Shown piece after piece: positions 28,644 to 37,519 of a stretch of 64,000 bases of DNA (within the stretch, counting starts at the first letter, position 1; every line of letters begins with the position of its first letter). The notes beneath the pieces are model-generated. The model was not told the origin of the DNA, ran no database searches, and saw nothing but the letters and a program-made list of their open reading frames with translations. A program made the translations under genes and the position numbers. Source of the DNA: Kitasatospora aureofaciens (GTDB taxonomy: Bacteria > Actinomycetota > Actinomycetes > Streptomycetales > Streptomycetaceae); assembly GCA_000720845.1 (NCBI GenBank), contig JODU01000011.1, positions 248,001-312,000 of the forward strand, written 5' to 3'.

Positions 28644-29834
28644 GTGAACGACCTGGACTCCTTCCGCGCCCTGCTCGCCCCCGAAGGCCGCGCGCTCCTC
28701 GACGAGGTCCGCGACACCGACCCCGCGCGGGAGTTGGCGGTCGCGACCCGGCTGCGGCGCACGCATCCCGCCGGGCTGGTCTCGGCGGCTCTCGGGCAGG
28801 CGCGGCTGCGGCAGCGCGCGGTGGCGAAGTTCGGGGCCGAGGACGCCGGACGGATGCTCTTCACGCCCAACGGGGTCGAGCAGTCGACGCGCGCGAGTGT
28901 GGCGGCGTACCGGGCCGAGTGCCTCCAGGCGCTCGGGGTGCGGGCCGTCGCCGACCTGTGCTGCGGGATCGGTGGCGACGCGATCGCGTTCGCCCGCGCC
29001 GGGATCCGGGTCCTCGCCGTCGACCGGGATCCGCTGACCTGTGCGGCAGCCCGCGCCAACGCCGACGCGCTCGGTCTCGCCGACCTGATCGAGGTGCGTG
29101 AGGCCGATGTGACGGAGGTGGACACGGCCGGGTACGACGCCGTGTTCGTGGACCCCGCCCGGCGTTCCTCCAAGCGCGGCCGGATCTTCGATCCGGAGGC
29201 CTACTCCCCTCCCCTGTCCTGGGCCGTGTCCGCCGCGCTCGGTGCACCGCTCGGACTGCTGAAGATCGCGCCCGGCATTCCGCACGAGGCGATCCCCCCG
29301 GAAGCGACGGCCGAGTGGGTCTCGGACGGCGGGGACGTCAAGGAGGCGATGCTGTGGTTCGGCCCGGACGTGACGCCGGGGGCGCGGCGGGCGACGCTGC
29401 TGCCCGCCGGAGCGGGGATCCACGCGACCCCCGCGACCATGCTCCCGGACCCCGGGGTCCGGCCGGTCGGCAGGTACCTGTACGAGCCGGACGGCGCCGT
29501 CATCCGCGCCCACCTGGTCGCCGAGGTGGCCGACGAACTGGACGGCGGGCTGATCGACCCGACCATCGCCTACGTCACCGCCGACGAACGGCACAGCACG
29601 CCCTACGCCACCGCCTACGAGATCACCGACCGGATGCCGTTCAACGTCAAGAAGCTGAAGGCGCTGCTGCGGGAGCGCGGGGTCGGGACGCTGACCGTGA
29701 AGAAGCGGGGCTCGGCGGTCGAGCCGGAGGAACTGCGGAAGAAGGTCAAGCCGCAGGGCCCGAACGCCGCGACCGTGTTCCTGACCCGGGTCGCGGGGGC
29801 GCCGACGATGCTGATCGGGCACCCGGCGCGTTAA
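28644..29834 (+). CDS. Class I SAM-dependent methyltransferase with THUMP-like C-terminal domain
   Basis: A 396-aa cytoplasmic protein. A helical N-terminal part precedes a Rossmann methyltransferase core with SAM loop DLCCGIGGDA, the acidic AVDRDP, and a catalytic-type FVDPARR. The C-terminal part (INVKK-like FNVKKLKALLRERGVGTLTVKKRG) looks like a THUMP-type RNA-binding domain. This suggests an RNA or nucleotide methyltransferase; the target is unknown. Start is GTG at 28644; an ATG 8 nt upstream is out of frame and stops at once. Its stop codon overlaps that of the convergent sigma gene by two bases. Confidence 0.85.
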   Translation: MNDLDSFRALLAPEGRALLDEVRDTDPARELAVATRLRRTHPAGLVSAALGQARLRQRAVAKFGAEDAGRMLFTPNGVEQSTRASVAAYRAECLQALGVRAVADLCCGIGGDAIAFARAGIRVLAVDRDPLTCAAARANADALGLADLIEVREADVTEVDTAGYDAVFVDPARRSSKRGRIFDPEAYSPPLSWAVSAALGAPLGLLKIAPGIPHEAIPPEATAEWVSDGGDVKEAMLWFGPDVTPGARRATLLPAGAGIHATPATMLPDPGVRPVGRYLYEPDGAVIRAHLVAEVADELDGGLIDPTIAYVTADERHSTPYATAYEITDRMPFNVKKLKALLRERGVGTLTVKKRGSAVEPEELRKKVKPQGPNAATVFLTRVAGAPTMLIGHPAR

Positions 29835-31087
29835 CCGGTCGCCTCCTGCCCGCGGCGCAGCAGGAGTGCGCGTTCGCGGGTGTTGCGGGTCAGGGACGCC
29901 GCCCGTTCGAACTCCGCGCGGGCCTCGGCCGTGCGGCCCAGGCGGAGCAGGAGGTCGCCGCGGACGCTGGGGAGCAGGTGGTAGCCGCGCAGGGCGGGTT
30001 CGGCGGCGAGGGCGTCGACGAGGGCCAGGGCGGGGGCCGGGCCCTCGGCCATGGAGACGGCGACCGCGCGGTTGAGTTCGACGACCGGGGACGGGGCGCG
30101 GGCCGCGAGCAGGCCGTAGAGCGTGGCGATGCGGGGCCAGTCCGTCTCCTCGTACGTGTAGGCCGTCGCGTGGCAGGCGGCGATCGCGGCCTGGAGGACG
30201 TACGGGCCCGGGGCGCCGGAGCCGGAGGTGGCGCCGGCGTGGTCGAGGGCGGTGAGGCCGCGGGCGATGAGCAGGCGGTTCCAGCGGTGGCGGTTCTGGT
30301 GCTCCAGGAGGACGGGCTCGCCGTCGGGGCCGGTGCGGGCGGCGGTGCGGGAGGACTGGAACTCCAGCAGCGCGGTCAGGCCGTGGACCTCCGGTTCCTT
30401 CGGCATCAGGGCGGACAGGACGCGGGCCAGGCGCAGGGCGTCCTCGCACAGGGCGGGGCGGAGCCAGTCGTCGCCCGCGGTGGCCGCGTACCCCTCGTTG
30501 AAGATCAGGTAGATGACCTCCAGGACCGAGCCGAGGCGGGCCGCGCGGTCGGGGCCGTACGGCACCTCGAAGCCGATGTTCTTCCTGGCCAGGGTGCGTT
30601 TGGCGCGCACGATGCGCTGGGCGACCGTCGGCTCGGGGACGAGGCAGGCGCGGGCGATCTCCGGCGTGGTCAGTCCGCCGAGCAGGCGGAGGGTGAGGGC
30701 GATGCGGGCCTCGGCGGACAGCACGGGGTGGCAGGCGGTGAAGACCAGGCGCAGCAGGTCGTCGTCGATGTCCTCGGGGTCGGCCAGCTCCCCGGGCGGG
30801 GGCGCCGACGCGGGCAGGTCCCGGCCGATCTCCGCGAGCTTGCGGGCGTAGGTCTCCCGGCGCCGGATCAGGTCGACGGCGCGGCGGCGGGCGGTGGCCA
30901 TGAGCCAGGCGCCCGGGTTGTCGGGCACGCCGTCCCGGGGCCACTGCTCCACGGCCGCGACCAGGGCGTCCTGGGTGAGTTCCTCGGCGATGCCGACGTC
31001 CCGGACGAGCCGGGCCACGCCGGCGATGACGCGGGGCGACTCCAGCCGGAAGACGGTTTCGAGGGCGGCGGTGGGCTGCGGTTCCAC
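29831..31087 (-). CDS. ECF42-type RNA polymerase sigma factor with C-terminal TPR-like extension
   Basis: A sigma factor of about 418 aa. Regions 2 and 4 occupy the first 170 residues (IAEELTQDALVAAVEQWPRD, NPGAWLMATARRRAVDLIRRR, LTLRLLGGLTTPEIARACLV, AQRIVRAKRTL). They are followed by a long helical, TPR-like C-terminus (LYGLLAARAPSPVVELNRAVA; RGDLLLRLGRTAEARAEFERA) typical of ECF42, which has no anti-sigma factor and is normally linked to a DGPF/YCII gene, as here. The GTG at 31087 is preferred to an upstream TTG, but the ribosome site is weak. Confidence 0.88.
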   Translation of the reverse strand: MEPQPTAALETVFRLESPRVIAGVARLVRDVGIAEELTQDALVAAVEQWPRDGVPDNPGAWLMATARRRAVDLIRRRETYARKLAEIGRDLPASAPPPGELADPEDIDDDLLRLVFTACHPVLSAEARIALTLRLLGGLTTPEIARACLVPEPTVAQRIVRAKRTLARKNIGFEVPYGPDRAARLGSVLEVIYLIFNEGYAATAGDDWLRPALCEDALRLARVLSALMPKEPEVHGLTALLEFQSSRTAARTGPDGEPVLLEHQNRHRWNRLLIARGLTALDHAGATSGSGAPGPYVLQAAIAACHATAYTYEETDWPRIATLYGLLAARAPSPVVELNRAVAVSMAEGPAPALALVDALAAEPALRGYHLLPSVRGDLLLRLGRTAEARAEFERAASLTRNTRERALLLRRGQEATG

Positions 31088-31151
31088 AGCCCACCATGCA
31101 ACACCCTCGGGGCGCCGGGGCAAAACGGGACGCGGTCCGCCCCGCGTCGGC

Positions 31152-31505
31152 TCAGCCCTCCATCAGCTGCCGCACCTCGCAGGTCACCGTCCAGTACTCC
31201 TCGTGCGTCTTCAGGAACCGCTTGGTCCACTCGATCGCCTCGGCCTGGTCCTTGGCCTGGAGGAGGGCGTAGCCGCCGATGACCTCCTTGGTCTCGGTGA
31301 AGGGTCCGTCGGTGACGGAGAGCTGTCCGCCCTCGTAGTGGACGCGGGTGCCCTGGGCGGTGGGGGTCAGGCCGGCCGTGTCCAGCAGGACGCCGGCCTT
31401 GGTCATCTCCTCCATCAGCTTCTCCATCCGCTGCACCAGCTCGGGGCTGGGGCCGCCGGGGGTGTCGGTCTCCTCGATGCGGATGAGCGACAGGTAGCGG
31501 GGCAT
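31152..31505 (-). CDS. YCII-related (DGPF) protein, partner of the ECF42 sigma factor
   Basis: A 117-aa protein of the YCII/DGPF family (MPRYLSLIRIEE, VTDGPFTETKEVIGGYALL), a ferredoxin-like fold whose biochemical role is not established. It lies 64 bp upstream of the ECF42 sigma gene on the same strand; in other actinobacteria such genes are targets of their linked ECF42 sigma factor. GAGGAG at 6 nt before the ATG at 31505 sets the start. Confidence 0.9.
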   Translation of the reverse strand: MPRYLSLIRIEETDTPGGPSPELVQRMEKLMEEMTKAGVLLDTAGLTPTAQGTRVHYEGGQLSVTDGPFTETKEVIGGYALLQAKDQAEAIEWTKRFLKTHEEYWTVTCEVRQLMEG

Positions 31506-31621
31506 GGTGACTCCTCGGGGTGGCCGGTTCCGCGGCCGGGTTCCTTCCCGGCCTCTCACCCCTTGCGTCGAACGGGCGGGCCCCGGATCGACACCCGCCC
31601 CGAGATTTCCCGAGGAATCCC

Positions 31622-32659
31622 TCAGCGCAGCGATTCCCACAGGTCGGCGGCGTCCGGCTGGTCGGCCACCACCCGGTTGGGGTCCGAGGGGGCCGGCAGC
31701 ACCGGCATCGTCAGCGTGCGTACGTCGTCCGCGGCGAGGTCCCCGAGGCTGCGGCCCAGGTTCATCAGCTCGCCGAGCGAGTCCAGGCCGGTGTCGGTGG
31801 TGAGGCTGCCGGTGAGGGCGTCGGCGACCTGGTAGAGCCTGGCGGGGTCGGCGAGCAGGTCGGTGGCGGAGATCTGTGCCAGCAGCGCCTTGACGAGCTT
31901 GTGCTGGAGCTCTATCCGGGCCAGGTCGCTGCCGCCCGCCAGCCCGTACCGGGTGCGGGCCAGGCCGAGGGCCTCGGTGCCGTCGAGGTGGTGGGTGCCG
32001 GCGTCCAGGTGCAGGTGGCTCTTGTCGTCGTCGATGTCGACGTCGGTGGTGACCGTGACCCCGCCGAGCGCGTCGACCAGGTCGGCGAAGCCGGAGAAGT
32101 CCACCTCGACGTAGTGGTCCATGCGCACGCCGCTGAGCGTCTCGACGGTCTTGACGGCGCAGACCGGCCCGCCCAGTTCGTAGGCGGTGTTGAACATCGC
32201 GCCGCCGGCCTCGCGAGTCGTACCGCCGGACGGCAGCGGGCAGGAGGGCCGTTCGACGAGCGTGTCGCGCGGGATGCTGACGACGGTGGCGGCGGTGCGG
32301 CCCGCGTCGAGGTGGACGACCATCGCCGTGTCCGAGCGGGCGCCCCCGCTGTCGCCGCCGCCGAGTTCACGGTTCTCCTCGCCGCTGCGCGAGTCGGAGC
32401 CGAGGACGAGGATGTTCAGCGCGCCGGTGGGCACCGGGGACGCGGACGGCGAGGCGGAGGGGACGGTGACCGGTCGCGCGGGACGGTCGTCTCCGAGCGC
32501 GCCGTTGATGTCGACGCTGGTGATGTTGCCGTTCAGGTGCCAGTAGGCCCAGCCCGCCGCCCCGGCGCCGAGCAGCAGGGCGCCGGCCAGGGCCAGGCAG
32601 GCCACCTTCAGGCCTTTGCGGCGGCCGCCGCGCCCGTCCTGTCCGCCTCGCGCCGCCAT
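31622..32659 (-). CDS. LytR-CpsA-Psr (LCP) family protein
   Basis: Membrane-anchored enzyme of 345 aa. LCP proteins attach teichoic-acid-like or other glycopolymers from lipid carriers to peptidoglycan outside the membrane. A short basic N-terminus precedes one membrane helix (about 18-38), a Ser/Pro linker, then the LCP domain: LNILVLGSDSR, RSDTAMVVHLD, VVSIPRDT, and the later LARTRYGLAGGSDLARIELQHKLVKAL with its Arg residues. The substrate polymer is not known. It lies between the YCII-ECF42 pair and a LacI regulator. Confidence 0.9.
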   Translation of the reverse strand: MAARGGQDGRGGRRKGLKVACLALAGALLLGAGAAGWAYWHLNGNITSVDINGALGDDRPARPVTVPSASPSASPVPTGALNILVLGSDSRSGEENRELGGGDSGGARSDTAMVVHLDAGRTAATVVSIPRDTLVERPSCPLPSGGTTREAGGAMFNTAYELGGPVCAVKTVETLSGVRMDHYVEVDFSGFADLVDALGGVTVTTDVDIDDDKSHLHLDAGTHHLDGTEALGLARTRYGLAGGSDLARIELQHKLVKALLAQISATDLLADPARLYQVADALTGSLTTDTGLDSLGELMNLGRSLGDLAADDVRTLTMPVLPAPSDPNRVVADQPDAADLWESLR

Positions 32660-32824
32660 GCGTCAGCCCCCGCCCCTGCCGTCCGTCCGGGTCCCCACCC
32701 GGATGCCCCGCCGGAAGGAACATAAGTCCGAATTATTGAAACTGGAACAGGTAGGCCGGGGTTCTGCGGAAATTCTCAGACTGGCGGCGATTCCCGGACT
32801 GCCGGGCCTTCTCGGCCTGGCGGC

Positions 32825-33877
32825 TCATCCCTGCGCGGGCGGCGCGGTACTGCTGCGCACCTCCAGGCTGGTGGCCAGCTCCACCCGGGTCGCCGTCGAG
32901 GAGCCGTCGTCCCGCCCGAGGTCCAGCACCAGCCGGGCCGCCGCCTCGGCCATCTCCATCAGCGGCTGCCGTACGGTCGTCAGCGGCGGCCCCACCCAGC
33001 GCGCCACCGGCAGGTCGTCGAAGCCGACCACGCTCAGATCGTGCGGGATGCGCAGTCCCAGCTCGCGCGCGGCTTCGTACAGCCCGAGCGCCTGGAGGTC
33101 GTTGCCGGCGAAGACGGCGGTCGGCCGGTCCGGGCGGCGCAGCAGTTCCAGGCCCTGCCGGTAGCCGGCCTCGTGGTGGAAGTCGCCGGTCACGATCAGG
33201 CCGGGGTCGACCGGCAGGCCCGCCGTCTCCAGCGCCGCCCGGTAGCCGTCGACGCGGGCGCGGCTGCACATCATGCGGGTGGGCCCGCTGATCGCGCCGA
33301 TGCGGGTGTGGCCGAGTTCGACCAGGTGCCGGGTGGCGGCGAGGCCGCCCTGCCAGTTGGTGGCGCCGATGGACGGCACGTCGGCGCCCGGGTCGCCGGC
33401 CGGGTCCATCACCACGAACGGGATGGAGCGGCTGGTGAGCAGGGCCCGCTGGGACTCGTCGAGGCCGGACAGGACCAGGATCACGCCGTGCGGGCGGCGG
33501 GCGGCGACCTGGTCGGCCCAGGTCCGGCCGGGGGTGAGGCGGCCCGCGCTCTCGGAGAGCACCACGCTGAGCCCGGCGTCCCTGGCCACGTTCTCCACGC
33601 CGCGGATGACCTCCATCGCCCAGGCGCTCTCCAGCTCGTGGAAGACCAGGTCGATCAGGGGCGAGCGGGTCGACTCGGCCCGCCTGCGCCGGTAGCCGTG
33701 GACGCGGAGCAGCTCCTCGACGCGGGCCCGGGTCGACGGGGCCACGTCGGCACGGCCGTTGAGCACCTTCGAAACAGTCGGCGCCGACACACCGGCCTCA
33801 CGCGCGATCTCCGCGAGGGTCGCGGTCTGGGCGGACCGCTTTTGCGTCCGGGTTTCAGCGGGCTGCGGGGATGTCAT
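32825..33877 (-). CDS. LacI-family transcriptional regulator
   Basis: Repressor of 350 aa, probably sugar-responsive. The N-terminal helix-turn-helix and hinge are clear (LAEIAREAGVSAPTVSKVLN, VEELLRVHGYRRRR, about 20-70), followed by a periplasmic-binding-protein-like sensor domain (HGVILVLSG, IPFVVMDPAG, FAGNDLQALG). ATG at 33877 is favoured because TACGAT lies 7 nt upstream, as in leaderless mRNAs. No sugar transporter or glycosidase is adjacent in this window, so its target is not evident. Confidence 0.9.
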   Translation of the reverse strand: MTSPQPAETRTQKRSAQTATLAEIAREAGVSAPTVSKVLNGRADVAPSTRARVEELLRVHGYRRRRAESTRSPLIDLVFHELESAWAMEVIRGVENVARDAGLSVVLSESAGRLTPGRTWADQVAARRPHGVILVLSGLDESQRALLTSRSIPFVVMDPAGDPGADVPSIGATNWQGGLAATRHLVELGHTRIGAISGPTRMMCSRARVDGYRAALETAGLPVDPGLIVTGDFHHEAGYRQGLELLRRPDRPTAVFAGNDLQALGLYEAARELGLRIPHDLSVVGFDDLPVARWVGPPLTTVRQPLMEMAEAAARLVLDLGRDDGSSTATRVELATSLEVRSSTAPPAQG

Positions 33878-33884
33878 GGCGGCG

Positions 33885-33890
33885 ATCGTA
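33885..33890 (-). promoter_or_regulatory. -10 box for a leaderless LacI-regulator mRNA
   Basis: On the minus strand TACGAT ends 7 nt before the ATG at 33877 and no ribosome site is present. Confidence 0.45.
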
Positions 33891-33961
33891 ACCCCATGAG
33901 GCCACCTGACGAAGGGGTCGACGAACCGAAGGCCCACAAAACATTCGACCCGGACGTCGAA

Positions 33962-34252
33962 TCATTCGCCCCGACTGTCGTCGCCCTCGACGGACTCGAC
34001 GGACTCGACGGACTCGAACCGCCAACGGTGCACCGCCCGCGCCACCAGACCCCCGTCCGGTTCGGGCAGCTCCGGGAGTTCGGCGTCGTACGCGGCGTCC
34101 CACCAGGTGACGACGAGGACGCGGTCCTGCGGGGCGCGCAGGGTCTCCCGGCGCAGCGGCCGCAGCGGCAGCTCCTGCCGCCGCGCCCAGGCCAGCAGCT
34201 CATCGCCCCGGCCGGGCACGGCCCGCGCCTCCCACATCAGCGCGACGGTCAC
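33962..34252 (-). CDS. Small hypothetical protein co-translated with tsaD (96 aa)
   Basis: Function not recognised. The protein begins [22 protein letters not shown] and has the pattern of a small ferredoxin-like or monooxygenase-like fold ([16 protein letters not shown]). Its GTG start overlaps the tsaD stop (GTGA), so it is translationally coupled as the last gene of the tsaB-rimI-tsaD run. Near the 3' end a 9-bp unit is tandemly repeated (about 33986-34014), giving Ser-Val-Glu repeats in the acidic tail. The reading frame is GC3-rich and in phase with the operon, so it is very probably real. Confidence 0.72.
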   Translation of the reverse strand: MTVALMWEARAVPGRGDELLAWARRQELPLRPLRRETLRAPQDRVLVVTWWDAAYDAELPELPEPDGGLVARAVHRWRFESVESVESVEGDDSRGE

Positions 34253-35373
34253 GAGTAGAGGTTCTCCTTGCTGACCTCGTGCACGTGGTCGTGCGTGTGC
34301 GTGTGCGTGTGGCCGAGCCCCCGTCCCGGCACGTGCGGATCGGTCACCGGGAGGGAGGAGTCCGCCGAGAGGTCCCAGTCGGAGGCGGCCCGGTTCCGGG
34401 CGACCATCTCGGCGCCGAGCGCGGCGACCATCGCGCCGTTGTCCGTGCACAGCTTGGGGCGGGGCACCCGCAGCCGGATCCCGGCCGCCTCGCAGCGCTC
34501 CTGGGCCAGCGCCCGCAGCCGCGAGTTGGCCGCCACGCCGCCGCCGATCATCAGGTGGTCGACGCCCTCGTCCTTGCAGGCCCGCACGGCCTTGCGGGTC
34601 AGCACGTCCACGACCGCCTCCTGGAAGGAGGCCGACACGTCGCGCACCGGCACCTCCTCCCCCGCCGCCCGCTTCGCCTCGATCCAGCGGGCCACGGCCG
34701 TCTTCAGACCGGAGAAGGAGAAGTCGTACGCCGGGTCGCGCGGGCCGGTCAGGCCGCGCGGGAAAGCGATGGCGTCCGGGTCGCCCTCGCGCGCGTACCG
34801 GTCGATGACCGGGCCGCCGGGGAAGCCCAGGTTCAGCACGCGGGCGATCTTGTCGAACGCCTCGCCGGCCGCGTCGTCGATGGTGGCGCCCAGCGGGCGG
34901 ACGTCGGAGGTGATGTCCGTGGACAGGAGCAGGGAGGAGTGCCCGCCGGAGACCAGCAGGGCCATCGTCGGCTCGGGCAGCGCACCGTGTTCGAGCTGGT
35001 CGACGCAGATGTGCGAGGCGAGGTGATTGACGCCGTACAGCGGCTTGCCGAGGGCGTAGGCGTACGCCTTCGCCGCCGAGACGCCGACCAGCAGGGCGCC
35101 CGCGAGGCCGGGACCCGCGGTGACGGCGATGCCGTCGAGGTCGCGCGCGCTCACCCCCGCCTCCTTGAGGGCGCGCTCGATGGTCGGAACCATCGCCTCC
35201 AGGTGGGCGCGGCTCGCCACCTCCGGAACGACACCGCCGAAGCGGGCGTGCTCGTCGACGCTGGAGGCGACGGCGTCGGCCAGCAGGGTGGTGCCGCGCA
35301 CGACACCGACGCCGGTCTCGTCGCAGGAGGTCTCGATCCCCAGCACGAGAGGCTCGTCGCGTGAGTCAGCCAT
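34249..35373 (-). CDS. tsaD: tRNA N6-threonylcarbamoyladenosine transferase TsaD, with His-rich tail
   Basis: Transfers the threonylcarbamoyl group to A37 of ANN-decoding tRNAs, working with TsaB and TsaE. The 374-aa protein has the ASKHA start [11 protein letters not shown], the metal-binding His pair in NHLASHI near residue 109, and LVSGGHSSL and [12 protein letters not shown]. The C-terminus carries an unusual tail, [14 protein letters not shown], encoded by a near-perfect hexamer repeat (about 34285-34315). The start overlaps the end of rimI by 8 nt. Confidence 0.96.
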   Translation of the reverse strand: MADSRDEPLVLGIETSCDETGVGVVRGTTLLADAVASSVDEHARFGGVVPEVASRAHLEAMVPTIERALKEAGVSARDLDGIAVTAGPGLAGALLVGVSAAKAYAYALGKPLYGVNHLASHICVDQLEHGALPEPTMALLVSGGHSSLLLSTDITSDVRPLGATIDDAAGEAFDKIARVLNLGFPGGPVIDRYAREGDPDAIAFPRGLTGPRDPAYDFSFSGLKTAVARWIEAKRAAGEEVPVRDVSASFQEAVVDVLTRKAVRACKDEGVDHLMIGGGVAANSRLRALAQERCEAAGIRLRVPRPKLCTDNGAMVAALGAEMVARNRAASDWDLSADSSLPVTDPHVPGRGLGHTHTHTHDHVHEVSKENLYS

Positions 35374-35899
35374 GGTTCTCGGTTCCTCGTTCGGTTCCCG
35401 GTACGGAGGTGGACGGGTCGGTCAGGCGCATCACCAGGGCGTCCACGTTCCCCGGCTGGTAGTAGCCGCGTCTGAAGCCGATGGGCTCGAAGCCGAAGCG
35501 CTCGTACAGCCGCTGGGCGCGGGTGTTGTCCACCCGGCACTCCAGGAGCACCTCGGTGCACTCGAAGTCGGTCGCCGCGCGGAGCAGCTCGGTCAGCAGC
35601 CGCGCGCCGAGGCCGGTGCCCCAGTGGTCGCGGGCGACGGCGATGGTCTGCACGTCGGCCTGCTCCCCGGAGGTGACCAGACCCGCGTAGCCGACGACCT
35701 GACCGGCCTCCTCGGCGACGAGGTAGCGCCGGGTCGCCCCGGGCCCGCGCGCGTGCGCCAGCTCGGACCAGAACATCCCCCGCGACCAGGCGTCCTCCGG
35801 GAACAGCTCCCGCTCCATGCGCAGCACGGGGTCGATGTCCCACCAGCGCATCTCGCGCAGTACGGCGGGTGCGGACTCGGCGGTGGCTGGCTCGGTCAC
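35366..35899 (-). CDS. rimI: GNAT acetyltransferase, RimI type
   Basis: Acetylates protein N-termini; RimI is best known for ribosomal protein S18. The 177 aa contain the GNAT core: [20 protein letters not shown], the acetyl-CoA loop [13 protein letters not shown], and [17 protein letters not shown]. The GTG start at 35899 overlaps the tsaB stop codon (GTGA) and the gene overlaps tsaD, a tight tsaB-rimI-tsaD operon common in bacteria. Confidence 0.92.
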   Translation of the reverse strand: MTEPATAESAPAVLREMRWWDIDPVLRMERELFPEDAWSRGMFWSELAHARGPGATRRYLVAEEAGQVVGYAGLVTSGEQADVQTIAVARDHWGTGLGARLLTELLRAATDFECTEVLLECRVDNTRAQRLYERFGFEPIGFRRGYYQPGNVDALVMRLTDPSTSVPGTERGTENHG

Positions 35900-36549
35900 T
35901 TGGGGGTGACCACCTTGTAGTTCTTGGGGACCTGGGCGTCGGGCCGGCGCAGGTAGAGCGGACGGGGCGCGGGAAGCTCCTCCCCCGCCGCCAGCTTCTC
36001 GGCGGCCAGCCGGGCCAGGGCGGCGGCGGACACGTGCTCCGGCTCGTGCGCCCGGGGGAAGGTGTCCGGGTACAGCAGCGCGCCCGCGCCGACCGCCGGG
36101 AGCCCGGCCACCTGCTCGGCGATGTCGGCGGGACGGTCGACGGCCGGGTCGGTGAGGCGGGTGCGGGAGTCGGCGTACCGCGCCCAGTAGACCTCTTTTC
36201 GGCGGGCGTCGGTCGCCACCACGAAGGGGCCCTCCAGGTCGGCGGCGAAGGCGAGGCCGTCCAGCGTGCACACGCCGTGAACGGGCACGCCGAGCGCGAG
36301 CCCGAAGGCGTCCGCGGTCATCAGACCGACGCGCAGCCCCGTGTACGGGCCGGGGCCGATGCCGGCGACGATGCCAGTGACGGCGTCGAGCCGCAGACCG
36401 GCCTCGGCGAGCACCCGGTCCACGGCGGGCAGCAGCAGCTCACCGTGCCGACGTGCGTCGACCTGGCTCGACGAGGCGATGACGTCCGTACCGTCGTGCA
36501 GCGCGACGGTGACGGCGGGCGTGGCGGTATCCAGAGCGAGCAAGAGCAC
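35896..36549 (-). CDS. tsaB: tRNA threonylcarbamoyladenosine biosynthesis protein TsaB
   Basis: Non-catalytic ASKHA partner of TsaD in t6A37 synthesis. The 217 aa start LLLALDTATPAVTVALHDG and include the signature GIGPGPYTGLRVGLMTA near residue 65. GTG at 36549 has TAGGCT ending 6 nt upstream and no ribosome site, so a leaderless transcript is likely. It is first gene of the tsaB-rimI-tsaD-small gene operon. Confidence 0.95.
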   Translation of the reverse strand: MLLLALDTATPAVTVALHDGTDVIASSSQVDARRHGELLLPAVDRVLAEAGLRLDAVTGIVAGIGPGPYTGLRVGLMTADAFGLALGVPVHGVCTLDGLAFAADLEGPFVVATDARRKEVYWARYADSRTRLTDPAVDRPADIAEQVAGLPAVGAGALLYPDTFPRAHEPEHVSAAALARLAAEKLAAGEELPAPRPLYLRRPDAQVPKNYKVVTPK

Positions 36550-36555
36550 GCAAAC

Positions 36556-36561
36556 AGCCTA
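36556..36561 (-). promoter_or_regulatory. -10 box for a leaderless tsaB operon mRNA
   Basis: TAGGCT on the minus strand ends 6 nt before the GTG start at 36549. Confidence 0.5.
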
Positions 36562-36730
36562 CGGCGCCGCGGGACCCACGTCGGACGCCCTGTGGACAAC
36601 CCGGCCGTCCCGCCCCCTTCACCCCGTGTCGCACACCGCGTTCGCCCGCTCACGTACTGCTACCGTCGCCCGCAGCGGACGCGGGTCGCGCGAGGCGGAA
36701 CGCACGGGTACGACGACGAGGTGGTCGCCA

Positions 36731-37285
36731 GTGGCAAGCAGCAGCGCCGGTATCGTCACCGGCCTCACCACGGCGGCCCTCGTGACCGTCGGCGCCCTCG
36801 CCCACCAGGCGTCCGTCAGCGCCCCGGCCGACCTCGGCCGCATCCACGCCACCAGCAGCCCCGCCCCGGGCGCCGCCAAGGCGCCGCGCGACCGGCGGCA
36901 CCCGGACGCCCTGCCCGCGGGGTCCGGAACGGGTGAACGGGTGGTGTACTCGGTGGACGACGACCGCGTGTGGCTGGTCGGCCCCGGGAACAAGGTGCGG
37001 CGCACCTTCGAGGTCACGCCCAGTACGGTCGATCCGGCCCCGGGCGCCTACACGGTCACGTCCCGGTCCAACCGGATCACCGGGTCCGACGGCGTCCCGG
37101 TCGAGCACGTGGTGCGCTTCACCGGCGCCCAAGGGGTGGCCATCGGGTTCAGCGCGGCGGTCGACGGCTCGACGGCCGCGCCCGACCCGGACCGGCCCGC
37201 CGGCGGCATCCGCGAATCCCGCGCGGACGGCGACGCGATGTGGAAGTTCGCGACGATCGGGCGACAGGTCGTCGTCGTCCCCTGA
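36731..37285 (+). CDS. Exported L,D-transpeptidase-like protein without catalytic cysteine
   Basis: A 184-aa protein with an N-terminal signal or anchor helix (SSSAGIVTGLTTAALVTVGAL). Its C-terminal half resembles the YkuD fold: VYSVDDDRVWLVGPGNKVRRTF, then PGAYTVTSRSNRITGSDG and a final GGIRESR...WKFATIGRQVVVVP. Active enzymes of that fold have an HxxxxxxSxGCxR-type motif; here no Cys is present anywhere in the domain, so cross-linking activity is not expected. GTG at 36731 has GAGGTGG 5 nt upstream. It is divergent from tsaB. The family assignment is by pattern only. Confidence 0.7.
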   Translation: MASSSAGIVTGLTTAALVTVGALAHQASVSAPADLGRIHATSSPAPGAAKAPRDRRHPDALPAGSGTGERVVYSVDDDRVWLVGPGNKVRRTFEVTPSTVDPAPGAYTVTSRSNRITGSDGVPVEHVVRFTGAQGVAIGFSAAVDGSTAAPDPDRPAGGIRESRADGDAMWKFATIGRQVVVVP

Positions 37286-37296
37286 CGGGGTGTGCC

Positions 37297-37488
37297 TCAG
37301 GCGGCCTCGCGGTGGCCCCGGTCGTCGCGGACCGGACCGCACGCCTCCGGCTCGGGAGCGCGGGGCGGCGTCGAGACCGCCGTCGCGGCGGCGCAGGAGG
37401 CGAGCAGGTCGCGCATCGACACCGCGGCGGGCGCGGTCGGCTGGGACCTCCGGCGGCCCTGCGGCTGGGCCTGGGACGTGGACGACAT
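37297..37488 (-). CDS. Small hypothetical protein (63 aa) with a strong ribosome site
   Basis: Function unknown. It begins MSSTSQAQPQGRRRSQ and has the central SMRDLLASCAAATAVSTPP, with two cysteines (one in the central segment, one near the C-terminus in EPEACGP) and a Gln/Arg/Pro-rich start. AGGAGG lies 5 nt before the ATG at 37488, a near-perfect ribosome site, so translation is likely. A palindrome resembling an actinobacterial iron-regulator box sits about 32-47 nt upstream. It lies between the L,D-transpeptidase-like gene and tsaE. No membrane helix or signal peptide is evident. Confidence 0.65.
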   Translation of the reverse strand: MSSTSQAQPQGRRRSQPTAPAAVSMRDLLASCAAATAVSTPPRAPEPEACGPVRDDRGHREAA

Positions 37489-37519
37489 GGACGCCTCCTG
37501 AAGCTCGGGGGCGGGCGCA

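Noticed and set aside
28572..31097. An 841-codon minus-strand frame over the methyltransferase gene and the ECF42 gene
   Set aside because: It is a shadow of the real genes on both strands. Composition is Arg/Pro/Ala-rich with no domain.
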